In this document: positions 45,276-54,158 of the stretch, one piece after another
Layout of the letters: each line of letters opens with the position of its first letter
Position numbering within the stretch: position 1 is the stretch's first letter
Source of the DNA: Akkermansia sp.
Lineage (GTDB): Bacteria > Verrucomicrobiota > Verrucomicrobiia > Verrucomicrobiales > Akkermansiaceae
Reading direction: 5' to 3'
DNA length: 64,000 nucleotides
NCBI GenBank assembly: GCA_017398355.1
Contig: JAFQGD010000057.1
Span: forward strand, 17,893-81,892
Translations under genes and position numbers: made by a program
The notes under the pieces: generated by a model
Told to the model about the DNA's origin: nothing
Seen by the model: the letters and a program-made list of their open reading frames with translations, nothing else
Database searches by the model: none

Positions 45276-46318
45276 GACAGCGCAAAAGTGCGCAAAAAGC
45301 CCGGGCAAAGCCGCTTCAACAGACAATAAATGCCGATACTCAAAGCAGTAATACAGAATGGAGCTACACTTATTTCCCACGTAGACATGGTACCACCATA
45401 CTGGCCGGTGGAAATCAGTTTCCAGATGTGTAGAAGGGGGTAGTGCGTCACGTAGATAAAGAATGCCGCCTTACCCCAACGGGCAATCCAAGCGCAGAAA
45501 CGTGGCAGATATTGCTCGCACAAGCAGCCAATGCTCATGGTGGTTGCCACACCTAAGAACACAAGCGCACTGCTCTGCACCGGCGGATAAAAGCCAAACC
45601 CGTACACCGCAGGCAAAAGGATGAGGGAGGCCAACACCACCGTCCACGCATAATTGCGCATAAATGTGGTAAACCGCTCAAAATCTGCATGGCGGCGCAC
45701 CCACACCCCCAGCGCATAAAATCCCAAAGCCAAAATACTCTCATACAGGCGGAAGGGCAACCACCCCACATACCAACTCTTATGGCTGCTGGCCGTTTCA
45801 AAATCGCGCGCACACAGCACATCGCTCCCAGCAAAGCAAAGCAACACGACGACCAACAGCACTTTGGAAGGTAACTTTTGCAGGATGGGGCAGAAAAGCG
45901 CCAGCAAAATCAACGTGCGCAAAAACCACAGCGGTACGTTGTCAAAATCCCAATAGCACCAGTTCAACAGGCCCATTTCGCGTGGGATTAGCCCCCAGTT
46001 CAACCAGCTAAAGTCACCCGCCACTGTTTGGGGCCAATGAATCATGGGCTGCAGCAGCAGAATAGAGACAACAGCCGTCCAAAAAATGTAAGGCAAGATC
46101 AGCTTGCGTGTGCGCTGCCAATCCAGCCATTGCCCAGCTGCTGCCTTATGAGCAAAATACCCGGATACAAGAAAGAAAAAGAATATCAAGCTGCGGTAGT
46201 TGAATAAATCTACCACATAATTCACGCTGGTGTAGGGCCTATCTACATGGCGCAACACCACAAGAAACGCCGTGTACACGCGGCAGAAATCAATCCATTG
46301 AACGCGTGCACACGGCAT
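45272..46318 (-). CDS. Acyltransferase 3-family membrane protein
   Basis: 348 residues with about ten predicted helices. Acyltransferase 3 proteins O-acylate surface sugars, peptidoglycan or lipids. N-terminal motifs: WIDFCRVYTAFLVVLRHVDRPY, with the family histidine, and FFFFLVSGYFAH. YVTHYPLLHIW is in the C-terminal region. The usual active-site Arg-x10-His spacing is roughly kept. It follows pssA by 27 bp and is the third gene of the alaS-pssA unit. Substrate unknown. Confidence 0.8.
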   Translation of the reverse strand: MPCARVQWIDFCRVYTAFLVVLRHVDRPYTSVNYVVDLFNYRSLIFFFFLVSGYFAHKAAAGQWLDWQRTRKLILPYIFWTAVVSILLLQPMIHWPQTVAGDFSWLNWGLIPREMGLLNWCYWDFDNVPLWFLRTLILLALFCPILQKLPSKVLLVVVLLCFAGSDVLCARDFETASSHKSWYVGWLPFRLYESILALGFYALGVWVRRHADFERFTTFMRNYAWTVVLASLILLPAVYGFGFYPPVQSSALVFLGVATTMSIGCLCEQYLPRFCAWIARWGKAAFFIYVTHYPLLHIWKLISTGQYGGTMSTWEISVAPFCITALSIGIYCLLKRLCPGFLRTFALS

Positions 46319-46345
46319 AATTTATTGAGATGCAAGTGAGATTTA

Positions 46346-47194
46346 TTACCCCTCAGAAGACATGTCCTCCTCATCATCAGCCACCTCTATCACGCGGCGC
46401 ATACGGCGGGTAAGGAAGGGACGCACCACCAATCCATATCCCAGATAGCACACAAAGATGAAGGCCGGAGCAATCCACGGGAAGAAAATGAAAGCACAGA
46501 TAGCAATGACCGCCATGAGGATGGCCATGGCTGTGCCACGCTTCTCAAAATTCACATGCTTAAAGCTGGGGTAGATGACACGGCTCATCATCAGAATTGC
46601 CACAATCGCCATGACCGCAGCCATGATGTACTCCCACACCGGGGGAATGATGAGATTGCGGTTGGATGTGAGATCGATAACCAAATACATGGTACTCACC
46701 ACTGCACCGGCAGCCATAGGAACGGGGAGCCCCACAAAATCCATGCTCTGGTTCGGCTTCTTGGGGGCAGCAGCCATGCAGTTGAAGCGAGCCAATCGCA
46801 ACGCAGCACACAGGAGGTACAACACCGCAACGGCCCATCCCAAGTAAGGAATCTCAAGATTGAACAGTACGGCCTGAGCCAACAGCATGGCAGGTGCGAT
46901 GCCAAAAGAAACCACATCTGCAATGGAATCAAACTCACGCCCGAACGGACCATCGCTCTTGCACATGCGTGCTACGCGACCATCGAGCAAATCGAAGATG
47001 CAGGCAGCAAAGATGAGGTAGGTGGCATGCTGGTAGTGCAGGAACGCCTGTTCTGTGCCAGGCTGAAACTTCATACCCTCAAAAATGGTAAGGATAGCGA
47101 AGAAACCACACAGCAGATTACCAGCCGTGAGCATGTTAGGAAGAATCGGGATTTGAGGTTCGTCCGGATAAACTGGGGGAGTATGTTTGTTCAT
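46346..47194 (-). CDS. pssA: CDP-diacylglycerol-serine O-phosphatidyltransferase
   Basis: 282 residues. It joins serine to CDP-diacylglycerol to form phosphatidylserine, the precursor of phosphatidylethanolamine. The CDP-alcohol phosphotransferase motif is complete: DGRVARMCKSDGPFGREFDSIAD. A cytosolic proline-rich N terminus (HTPPVYPDEPQIPILPNMLTAGNLLCG) and about eight helices match the type II, PssA group. PgsA and other class members share the motif, so the serine assignment rests on the LTAGNLLCGFFA and DVVSFGIAPAML segments. Confidence 0.88.
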   Translation of the reverse strand: MNKHTPPVYPDEPQIPILPNMLTAGNLLCGFFAILTIFEGMKFQPGTEQAFLHYQHATYLIFAACIFDLLDGRVARMCKSDGPFGREFDSIADVVSFGIAPAMLLAQAVLFNLEIPYLGWAVAVLYLLCAALRLARFNCMAAAPKKPNQSMDFVGLPVPMAAGAVVSTMYLVIDLTSNRNLIIPPVWEYIMAAVMAIVAILMMSRVIYPSFKHVNFEKRGTAMAILMAVIAICAFIFFPWIAPAFIFVCYLGYGLVVRPFLTRRMRRVIEVADDEEDMSSEG

Positions 47195-47224
47195 GGTAGT
47201 TATAGGTGCAAGTAAAATGAAAAA

Positions 47225-50038
47225 TCAGCAAACGAGAGCTTTTGCCGCTTGAGCAGCCAATTCAGCCGCAGCCTCTCGGTTCTTGCCGGAGCCACGAGCC
47301 ATATCGGCCTTGCCACCACCCTTGCCACCCACTATGGGTGCCAGAGTGCGGATGAGATCGCCAGCCTTCAAGCCGGTTGCCTGGGCTTGTTCGCCACAAT
47401 AGGCACCCAAGGAAAGGGTCGCGCCATCGTCCACCATCAGGAAAACGGCTCCTGCATAATGACGCTTGCGCAAGACATTGAAAAGTTCGGTGAGCAAATC
47501 ATTGCCACCTTCTGTCGCCAGTACCACATTGCCACCGGTCAACTTATCAGCAAGCAAAGCATCTGCCATACCGGCGGCAGCTGCTGCTTGGGCTTTCTTG
47601 AGTCGTTTATCTGCTTCCAGAGCAGCTTCCTTGAGCTTATCACAATAGGTATTGAACTCATCAAGCAAGGCATTGACCGTGTGAATATCGCGGGCCTCTA
47701 CCGCCTTTTTGGCCGGCTGAGAATCGTTGGTGGGCACCGCCACGGTGGGCTGTCCCATATCGGCAAGCTTGCCATTGGCTTCTACCAACTTATCATACAT
47801 CTCTTTGGATTCCGGAATGCGGGTGCTGATGATATCACGCACCGTAGCCAAGCCGGCAGCGCCCACTGCAGCTTCGATACGGCGCACACCACTGGCAATA
47901 GCCCCTTCGCTGCGTATCTTGAAGAAACCCACCTTGCCGGTCGAGGCGGCATGCGTACCACCGCAAAGCTCCATGGAAACCCCGTTGAAGCCATCTGCCT
48001 CGCCACCCATCTGCACCAAGCGCACCACATCACCGTACTTATCGCCAAAGAACTGGCAAATTTCCGGGTGTTTTTTAATTTCTGTCATGGGGTATTCCTT
48101 GGCAATGATGGGCAAATCTTCTTCTACCCATTGGTTGACAAGTTCCTCCACACGGCGCAAATCAGCCTTGGAAATGGCCGCACTATTCACATCAAAGCGA
48201 AGGCGATCCGCATCCACCAAGGAACCTTGCTGTGCAATATCCTCGCTCACCAACGTACGCAGAGCTTTATGCAACAAGTGCGTGGCGCTATGGTGAGCCT
48301 CCAAAGCGCGGCGGCGCACCGTATCCAGCTGCAAGGTCACTGCATCTCCCACGGCGGGAGCCACTCCATCAGCCACGGAAATAAGGTGGGCGCGAGCCTT
48401 GCCTATCTGCTGCACACCCAGCACAGGGGCAGAATCACCGCCCAATGCCAGCGTTCCGCCATCACTCATCTGGCCACCCATCTCCGCATAAAACGGCGTT
48501 TTATCGGTGATGATGAAGAGCATCCCCTCAGCCTCATGCACTTCTGTCACGGTAGCCTCGCACGCATCATCTGTATAACCGACAAATTCCGTCACTTGCT
48601 CCGTCTTGAGGTCGAGAGCGCGCACGATTTGCTTTTTCTGGGCAGCTTTGGCGCGTTGGCGCTGCTCCTCCATAAGGGTATCAAAACGCTCGGTATCAAT
48701 ACTGAGGCCACGTTCGCGTGCCATAAGTGCCGTCAGGTCAATCGGGAAACCGTATGTATCGTACAGTTTGAAGGCGAAATCGCCTGAAACAGCCCCGGTT
48801 GCAGCCACTTCCTTATCAAAGAGTTCCAAACCACGATCCAGAGTCTCATTGAAGCTTGTTTCCTCTCGCAGCAGCACCTCTTTGATAGTAGCAGCGCGGC
48901 CCACCAACTCAGGGAATACGCGACCCATTTCTGCAGCCAAGGTATCCACAAGCAGAGAAAGGAACGGTTTTTCCAAGCCCAGTGTACGGCCATAACGCAC
49001 AGCGCGGCGCAGAATGCGACGCAGCACATAATTGCGGCCATTGTTACCGGGCAAAATACCATCAGCAATAGAGAAACTGAGGGTACGAATGTGGTCTGCA
49101 ATCACGCGGAAAGCAATGCTTTCCTTGAGCTGTTCGCGGTTATCAGCCGTGGCATCTTGGGGGTAAATATCAGTATAGGTGCGCCCGGAGATTTCCTCAA
49201 TTTTCTTGAAGATGGGGCGGAACACATCCGTGCTGTAGTTGGAAACACGCACGTTGAAATCAGTAAATCCCTTGGTGCATTGCATCATGGCGCAAGCGCG
49301 CTCAAAGCCCATGCCCGTATCCACATGGCAGGCCGGCAAGTTGCGGAATGAGCCATCACTCTCCGCATTATACTGAATGAACACAAGGTTCCAAATCTCA
49401 ATGCAAAGCGGGCTGTCTTGGTTTACCAGCTTGCCTTCAGTCTTACCCTCCGGGGTCAAATCCACATGCAACTCTGAGCAGGGGCCACAAGGCCCGGTTT
49501 CGCCCATCATCCAGAAATTGTCTTTCACACCGCCGTTGACAATATGCACCTTGGGGTCTAATCCCTTAGCCTCAAAAAGCGGAGCCCAAGTGTCATAGGC
49601 TTCTTGGTCAAACTCGCCGGGGTCGCCCTTGCTCTTATCCGGGCAGTATACGGTGGCATACAAGCGCTCTGCGGGGAAGCCCCAGCGCTCTACGACCAGT
49701 TCCCAAGCCCAAGCAATGGCTTCTTTCTTAAAATAATCGCCAAAGGACCAGTTGCCCAGCATCTCGAACATGGTGTGGTGGTAACTATCCTGCCCCACAT
49801 CTTCCAAATCATTGTGCTTACCGCCGGCGCGAATGCACTTCTGCGTATCCGTGGCGCGAGCGGGCTTCCACGGCGGTGTCCACACACCCAAGAAATACGG
49901 TACAAACTGGTTCATACCGGCATTAGTGAACAACAAACCGGGGCTCTGCGGCATCAATGAAGCAGAAGGTACTACCGTATGCTGCTTTTCACGGAAAAAG
50001 TCCAAAAAGCTCTGGCGAATCTGAGCAGAAGTCATCAT
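47225..50038 (-). CDS. alaS: Alanyl-tRNA synthetase
   Basis: 937 residues, slightly longer than E. coli AlaRS (876). It charges tRNA-Ala and edits mischarged Ser/Gly. N terminus SAQIRQSFLDFFREKQHTVVPSASL begins the class II core (split here at 20 residues: SAQIRQSFLDFFREKQHTVV is the start). HHSATHLLHKALR and CGGTHAASTGKVGFF form the zinc-dependent editing site. The C-terminal domain ends VGGKGGGKADMARGSG, as in the family. Two adjacent ATGs (50036-50038 and 50033-50035) leave the exact start open by one codon. It heads the unit with pssA (30 bp gap). Confidence 0.97.
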   Translation of the reverse strand: MMTSAQIRQSFLDFFREKQHTVVPSASLMPQSPGLLFTNAGMNQFVPYFLGVWTPPWKPARATDTQKCIRAGGKHNDLEDVGQDSYHHTMFEMLGNWSFGDYFKKEAIAWAWELVVERWGFPAERLYATVYCPDKSKGDPGEFDQEAYDTWAPLFEAKGLDPKVHIVNGGVKDNFWMMGETGPCGPCSELHVDLTPEGKTEGKLVNQDSPLCIEIWNLVFIQYNAESDGSFRNLPACHVDTGMGFERACAMMQCTKGFTDFNVRVSNYSTDVFRPIFKKIEEISGRTYTDIYPQDATADNREQLKESIAFRVIADHIRTLSFSIADGILPGNNGRNYVLRRILRRAVRYGRTLGLEKPFLSLLVDTLAAEMGRVFPELVGRAATIKEVLLREETSFNETLDRGLELFDKEVAATGAVSGDFAFKLYDTYGFPIDLTALMARERGLSIDTERFDTLMEEQRQRAKAAQKKQIVRALDLKTEQVTEFVGYTDDACEATVTEVHEAEGMLFIITDKTPFYAEMGGQMSDGGTLALGGDSAPVLGVQQIGKARAHLISVADGVAPAVGDAVTLQLDTVRRRALEAHHSATHLLHKALRTLVSEDIAQQGSLVDADRLRFDVNSAAISKADLRRVEELVNQWVEEDLPIIAKEYPMTEIKKHPEICQFFGDKYGDVVRLVQMGGEADGFNGVSMELCGGTHAASTGKVGFFKIRSEGAIASGVRRIEAAVGAAGLATVRDIISTRIPESKEMYDKLVEANGKLADMGQPTVAVPTNDSQPAKKAVEARDIHTVNALLDEFNTYCDKLKEAALEADKRLKKAQAAAAAGMADALLADKLTGGNVVLATEGGNDLLTELFNVLRKRHYAGAVFLMVDDGATLSLGAYCGEQAQATGLKAGDLIRTLAPIVGGKGGGKADMARGSGKNREAAAELAAQAAKALVC

Positions 50039-50080
50039 AAGTCGTTAACGAAATGTGTTTGTATAGTTCTCGCGCACGCC

Positions 50081-50109
50081 ATTATACGCCCTACACGCGC
50101 ACATGTAAA
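50081..50109 (-). promoter_or_regulatory. Promoter of alaS
   Basis: Minus-strand TTTACA (50104-50109) and TATAAT (50081-50086), 17 bp apart, with a leader of about 36 nt. Confidence 0.75.
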
Positions 50110-50170
50110 GGCAATTCACATATTGCTTGAGCACAAATTACTTGACTATCCGATACCAGCATCGAAGCGC

Positions 50171-50581
50171 ATGCCCACCTACCCTATCTCTTTCACCTGC
50201 ATCATCTGTTCCGGCTCAGACTCGCCGTTCCTCGTGACGATTGCAGATTCCTCAGAAAAAGGAGCACTCCCGGAATTGCATTACGACCCGGATGAATACG
50301 ATGCCGAAACACAAAATGAAGAAGATTTCTTCTTCAGCGAATACTACAAGGGCGTCTTATCCGAAGAACATATCTCTCATTTAGCAACAACCTCCCTCTT
50401 TACTCTCCCGCCCTTGATGTCGGCAGAGATATTTTCGCTTTTTCCGAAAACTCTTCGCGGGAAATTTTACCTTCTAAGAAATCTCGAATCAGGCACAGCG
50501 TCTTATACTCAGCAGAGTGAACAAAGTTGGGAGAATTCTCCGCCACCGACTTCTTTTCCATTCGAGCGATTTCAAGTTTGA
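50171..50581 (+). CDS. Doubtful small hypothetical protein
   Basis: 136 residues from the ATG at 50171; a longer frame from 49979 overlaps alaS. The sequence is acidic and non-membrane: ITCIICSGSD-like start, then LHYDPDEYDAETQNEEDFFF. The start contains a CIIC pair. Its last 182 bp overlap the opposite-strand gene at 50400-50993, which has better support. No domain or promoter is convincing. Its non-overlapping part fills what would otherwise be a 360-bp gap, which is the main reason to list it. Confidence 0.35.
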   Translation: MPTYPISFTCIICSGSDSPFLVTIADSSEKGALPELHYDPDEYDAETQNEEDFFFSEYYKGVLSEEHISHLATTSLFTLPPLMSAEIFSLFPKTLRGKFYLLRNLESGTASYTQQSEQSWENSPPPTSFPFERFQV

Positions 50582-50993
50582 TTTCCCTGAGAGCATCTTC
50601 CTTGCTCCCCCCTAGTTCATCCAAAATCTTCTTTAAATCTTCAGGCATTGTAGCACTACGTACTTGTCGAACGGCCATCTCTACCACAGGCCTAGATGGC
50701 TTTCCCATCGATTGAACAAAGACGGCCATACTAAGATTGATAATCATGAAAACTGCAAACAAAAAGCCGGTACACCATACACCCAGCTTAGCCAGTTTCA
50801 TGAAGATACCCTCGCTGCGAGGCATGCGTCTGGCGCGGATTAAATCACCCACCGTCAATCGGGGTTGTTTCCTCCATGGTTTGATGAGTAAACGATAGGC
50901 AGCTTTGGCAATAAAGAGAAGTAGAAAGAAGGCAAATGCGAAACCTGCTCCCCAAAAACATATCCTGATGCATTCAATATAATGGTTTTCCAT
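50400..50993 (-). CDS. Hypothetical membrane protein with charged C-terminal helix region
   Basis: 197 residues. Two membrane helices: about 9-28 (ICFWGAGFAFAFFLLLFIAK) and about 70-88 (LGVWCTGFLFAVFMIINLSM). Between them is a basic loop (RRMPRSEGIFMK). The C-terminal half is charged and helical, with a possible coiled coil around EDALREIKLEIARMEKKS. No family recognised. A good promoter supports the start. It is transcribed away from ppdK's 3' end and convergent on the doubtful gene at 50171. Confidence 0.7.
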   Translation of the reverse strand: MENHYIECIRICFWGAGFAFAFFLLLFIAKAAYRLLIKPWRKQPRLTVGDLIRARRMPRSEGIFMKLAKLGVWCTGFLFAVFMIINLSMAVFVQSMGKPSRPVVEMAVRQVRSATMPEDLKKILDELGGSKEDALREIKLEIARMEKKSVAENSPNFVHSAEYKTLCLIRDFLEGKISREEFSEKAKISLPTSRAGE

Positions 50994-51024
50994 GGATTAC
51001 ACACACTACATTTTTATACAGAGA

Positions 51025-51053
51025 ATAATAACACATAAGAATCTAGAGCGCAA
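51025..51053 (-). promoter_or_regulatory. Promoter of the gene ending at 50400
   Basis: Minus-strand TTGCGC (51048-51053) and TATTAT (51025-51030), 17 bp apart. Leader about 24 nt. Confidence 0.6.
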
Positions 51054-51073
51054 GGATTTTTGAGCAAAAGAAG

Positions 51074-51095
51074 AGTGGGGGCAAAAGCCCCCACT
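51074..51095 (-). terminator. Terminator after ppdK
   Basis: A perfect 9-bp GC-rich stem (51074-51082 with 51087-51095) with an AAAA/TTTT loop. On the minus strand it is followed by CTTCTTTTG. A second, imperfect inverted repeat (51117-51154, 7 bp arms TTCAGCC/GGCTGAA plus TACGG/CCGTA) lies between it and the ppdK stop. Confidence 0.75.
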
Positions 51096-51175
51096 CACAG
51101 TACCGTATGAGCCATTTTCAGCCTACGGCTGTTTCCCAACCGTATGGGCTGAAACCCGTACGCCACCAATCTTTC

Positions 51176-53893
51176 TTATACTTCTTCCTCAAGCGCAGCC
51201 TGTGCGGCAGCAATGCGCGCCGTAGGCACACGGTAGGGAGAACAGGAAACGTATGTGAGGCCAATCTTGTGGCAGAACTTGACAGAGGCGGGGTCGCCGC
51301 CGTGCTCGCCGCAGATGCCCATCTTCATGCCGGGGCGGGTCTTGCGACCCAGTTCCACACCAATCTGCATGAGCTTGCCTACACCCTGCTGGTCAATGCT
51401 GGCGAAGACGTTGCGACCAATGATTTCCAAGTCCTGATACGTGCCAAGGAAAGCACCGGAATCATCGCGGCTCATGCCGAGGCCAGTCTGGGTGAGGTCG
51501 TTGGTACCAAAGGAGAAGAACTCTGCATTCTGGGCAATTTCATCTGCCGTAACACAGGCGCGGGGGATCTCAATCATCGTACCCACCTTATAGGAAATAC
51601 GACGTCCCTTTTCCTCAAATACCTCTGCCGCCACGCGGTCAATAATGGCCTTTTGCAGCTCCAATTCCTTGTTGAAAGAGACAAGCGGCACCATGATTTC
51701 GGGGCGCACTTCGATACCTTCCTCTTCCTCCACCTCGATGGCTGCCTCGATGATAGCGCGGGCCTGCATTTCAGTGATTTCGGGGTGGTCGATACCCAAA
51801 CGGCAGCCACGGTGGCCAAGCATGGGGTTGAACTCATGCAGCTCGGACACACGGCGCATGATGAATTCCACGGGCATGTTGAACTTCTTGGAGAGATCCA
51901 ACTGCTGTTCCTTGGTCTGGGGCAGGAATTCGTGCAGGGGGGGATCCAGCAAGCGAATGGTGGCGGGGCGACCGGCCAAGGCTTTGAAGATACCCTTGAA
52001 GTCGCTCTTCTGGAAGGGCAGCAAATTGAGTACAGCATCGCGGCGCTCATCCATACGCTGGGAAAGAATCATGCGGCGCATGAAATCTATGCGGTTGCCA
52101 TTGAAGAACATATGCTCCGTGCGGCACAGGCCGATACCCGTGGCCCCAAAGGCGATGGCGGCAGCCGTCTGGTCGGGAGAGTCTGCATTGGTGCGCACCT
52201 TGAGGCGAGCCAAGCGGCTGCACCAATCCATCACGCGAGCAAAATCACGGTAGGTACGGCTCTGCTCCGGCTGCATGGTCTTCTTGATAAGCACCTGCAC
52301 CACTTCGGAGGGTGCTGTAGGCAATTTGCCGGCATAAACCAGACCGGCGGTACCATCCAAGGAAAGATAATCGCCTTCGTTGTACACCACACCACCGATA
52401 GTGATGGTGCGTTCTTGGTAGTCGATAGCCATGTCACTCACGCCACATACGCACACCTTGCCCATCTGGCGAGCCACCAAGGCTGCGTGGCTGGAAAGGC
52501 CACCACGTGCCGTCAGAATACCTTCAGCAGCAATCATACCGCGCAGGTCTTCCGGGGATGTTTCCAAGCGTACCAGCAGCACCTTTTCACCGCGCTTGGT
52601 AGCCTCCACGCAGCGGATAGCATTGAGATAGAAACGCCCGGATGCGGCACCGGGGCCGGCATTGAGGCCCTTGGCAATGCACTTGGCAGAGCGCAGGGCG
52701 GCATCATCAAAAATGGGAGCCAGCACTTGGTCCACCTGATCAGCCGGGATGCGCTTCACAGCGGTCTTCCAATCAATAAGGCCTTCGCGCTCCATATCGC
52801 AAGCAATGCGGAAGGCAGCAATACCCGTGCGCTTACCGTTGCGAGTCTGCAACATGTATACCTTGCGATCCTGAATGGTAAACTCAAAGTCCTGCATATC
52901 GCGGAAGTGATTTTCCAGCGTCTTGCGGATGGAGCAAAGTTCCTCATAGGCACCGGGCATCACCTCTGCCAACTTACCCACCGGCTCCGGGGTGCGCACA
53001 CCGGCCACCACGTCCTCGCCTTGTGCATTCATCAGGAATTCACCGTAGAATTCGTTAGTACCCACAGCAGGGTTGCGGGTAAAGGCCACGCCGGAGCCGG
53101 ATTCGTTGGAGGTATTACCGAACACCATGCACTGTACATTCACCGCTGTACCCCAATCTGCAGGGATACCGTACTTGGCGCGGTAGGTGATGGCACGCTC
53201 GTTGTTCCAGGAACCGAACACGGCTCCGATAGCCCCCTTGAGCTGTTTCCAAGGGTCCGTCGGGAAATTCTCACCCGTGCGGCGCAGTACGAGCGTCTTA
53301 AAGCGCTTCACCAATTCCTTGCTATCTTCTGCGGTCAGCTCAGCATCGGAAATATCGCGACCGTAGCGCTCCTGTTTCAAGGCATGAATCTCGGATTCAA
53401 AGGGTTCCATATCTTCCCCCTCGCTCTTCTGCACACCCATCACCACATCGCCGTACATTTGCACAAAGCGGCGATAGCAGTCCCACGCAAAGCGTGGATT
53501 GGCGGTTGCTGCAGCCATGGACTCTACGGTCTCATCGTTGAGACCCAAATTCAAAATTGTATCCATCATGCCGGGCATGGATTCGCGCGCACCGGAGCGC
53601 ACGGACACGAGCAAAGGCATGGCTGAGGTATCCCCAAACTTACGGCCTACCAGCTCTTCCATGCGGGCAATACCTACCTGAATTTCAGTCTCCAGCTCAG
53701 CCGGATAAGTCAAACCATTGTCGTAATAATAGGTGCAAACCTCCGTTGTGATTGTAAATCCTGGAGGAACAGGCAAACCTATGCGAGCCATTTCTGCCAA
53801 ATTGGCACCTTTTCCACCGAGCAGCTCCTTCATGCTGCCACTTCCATCTGCCGTACCACCCCCAAAGTGGTATACTATCTTATTTGTATTCAT
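51176..53893 (-). CDS. ppdK: Pyruvate, phosphate dikinase
   Basis: 905 residues. It interconverts pyruvate, ATP and phosphate with PEP, AMP and PPi, giving reversible glycolysis or gluconeogenesis. Start [29 protein letters not shown] (nucleotide domain; key residues [10 protein letters not shown]). The phosphohistidine domain motif is [15 protein letters not shown] (near 455). The PEP domain has [27 protein letters not shown] and the C-terminal [13 protein letters not shown] with [19 protein letters not shown]. Divergent from nifJ across a 265-bp region carrying both promoters. Confidence 0.97.
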   Translation of the reverse strand: MNTNKIVYHFGGGTADGSGSMKELLGGKGANLAEMARIGLPVPPGFTITTEVCTYYYDNGLTYPAELETEIQVGIARMEELVGRKFGDTSAMPLLVSVRSGARESMPGMMDTILNLGLNDETVESMAAATANPRFAWDCYRRFVQMYGDVVMGVQKSEGEDMEPFESEIHALKQERYGRDISDAELTAEDSKELVKRFKTLVLRRTGENFPTDPWKQLKGAIGAVFGSWNNERAITYRAKYGIPADWGTAVNVQCMVFGNTSNESGSGVAFTRNPAVGTNEFYGEFLMNAQGEDVVAGVRTPEPVGKLAEVMPGAYEELCSIRKTLENHFRDMQDFEFTIQDRKVYMLQTRNGKRTGIAAFRIACDMEREGLIDWKTAVKRIPADQVDQVLAPIFDDAALRSAKCIAKGLNAGPGAASGRFYLNAIRCVEATKRGEKVLLVRLETSPEDLRGMIAAEGILTARGGLSSHAALVARQMGKVCVCGVSDMAIDYQERTITIGGVVYNEGDYLSLDGTAGLVYAGKLPTAPSEVVQVLIKKTMQPEQSRTYRDFARVMDWCSRLARLKVRTNADSPDQTAAAIAFGATGIGLCRTEHMFFNGNRIDFMRRMILSQRMDERRDAVLNLLPFQKSDFKGIFKALAGRPATIRLLDPPLHEFLPQTKEQQLDLSKKFNMPVEFIMRRVSELHEFNPMLGHRGCRLGIDHPEITEMQARAIIEAAIEVEEEEGIEVRPEIMVPLVSFNKELELQKAIIDRVAAEVFEEKGRRISYKVGTMIEIPRACVTADEIAQNAEFFSFGTNDLTQTGLGMSRDDSGAFLGTYQDLEIIGRNVFASIDQQGVGKLMQIGVELGRKTRPGMKMGICGEHGGDPASVKFCHKIGLTYVSCSPYRVPTARIAAAQAALEEEV

Positions 53894-53944
53894 CGTGTTT
53901 GTTCAGAAAAACTTATTCCCAACAGAAAAAGGGATAGGGGCACC

Positions 53945-53973
53945 ATCCTACACAACGAAATGTAGCATGTCAA
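53945..53973 (-). promoter_or_regulatory. Promoter of ppdK
   Basis: Minus-strand TTGACA (53968-53973) and TAGGAT (53945-53950), 17 bp apart. Leader about 45 nt. Confidence 0.75.
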
Positions 53974-54025
53974 GCATCCGCCTCGCTTAGGACGTAATTA
54001 ATCCGCACGCGCGCGCTTTCGAGCG

Positions 54026-54056
54026 ACACAAATTCACATTTTTCCGCTTTTTGTGT
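54026..54056. promoter_or_regulatory. Candidate operator between ppdK and nifJ
   Basis: Inverted arms ACACAAA (54026-54032) and TTTGTGT (54050-54056), 17 bp apart, abut the nifJ -35 box and lie about 60 bp upstream of the ppdK start site. A dimeric regulator could bind here; this is inference only. Confidence 0.3.
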
Positions 54057-54084
54057 TGATTTAGCTTGCATCGGGGTGTAATAT
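54056..54084 (+). promoter_or_regulatory. Promoter of nifJ
   Basis: TTGATT (54056-54061) and TAATAT (54079-54084), 17 bp apart. The leader to the ATG at 54159 is about 68 nt, the longest seen here, and lacks a clear Shine-Dalgarno site. Confidence 0.65.
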
Positions 54085-54158
54085 CGGGGCAGTGAAACTG
54101 TCTTTCGCGTTGTAGTCTTGGCTCTACGCTGATAACTCTTTTTCAAACTCACACACAC

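Noticed and set aside
47249..48787. A 512-codon open frame opposite alaS
   Set aside because: Antisense shadow of the alanyl-tRNA synthetase gene; no start context or domain.
51107..53626. An 839-codon open frame opposite ppdK
   Set aside because: Antisense shadow of ppdK; a real gene would have to cross the ppdK terminator.
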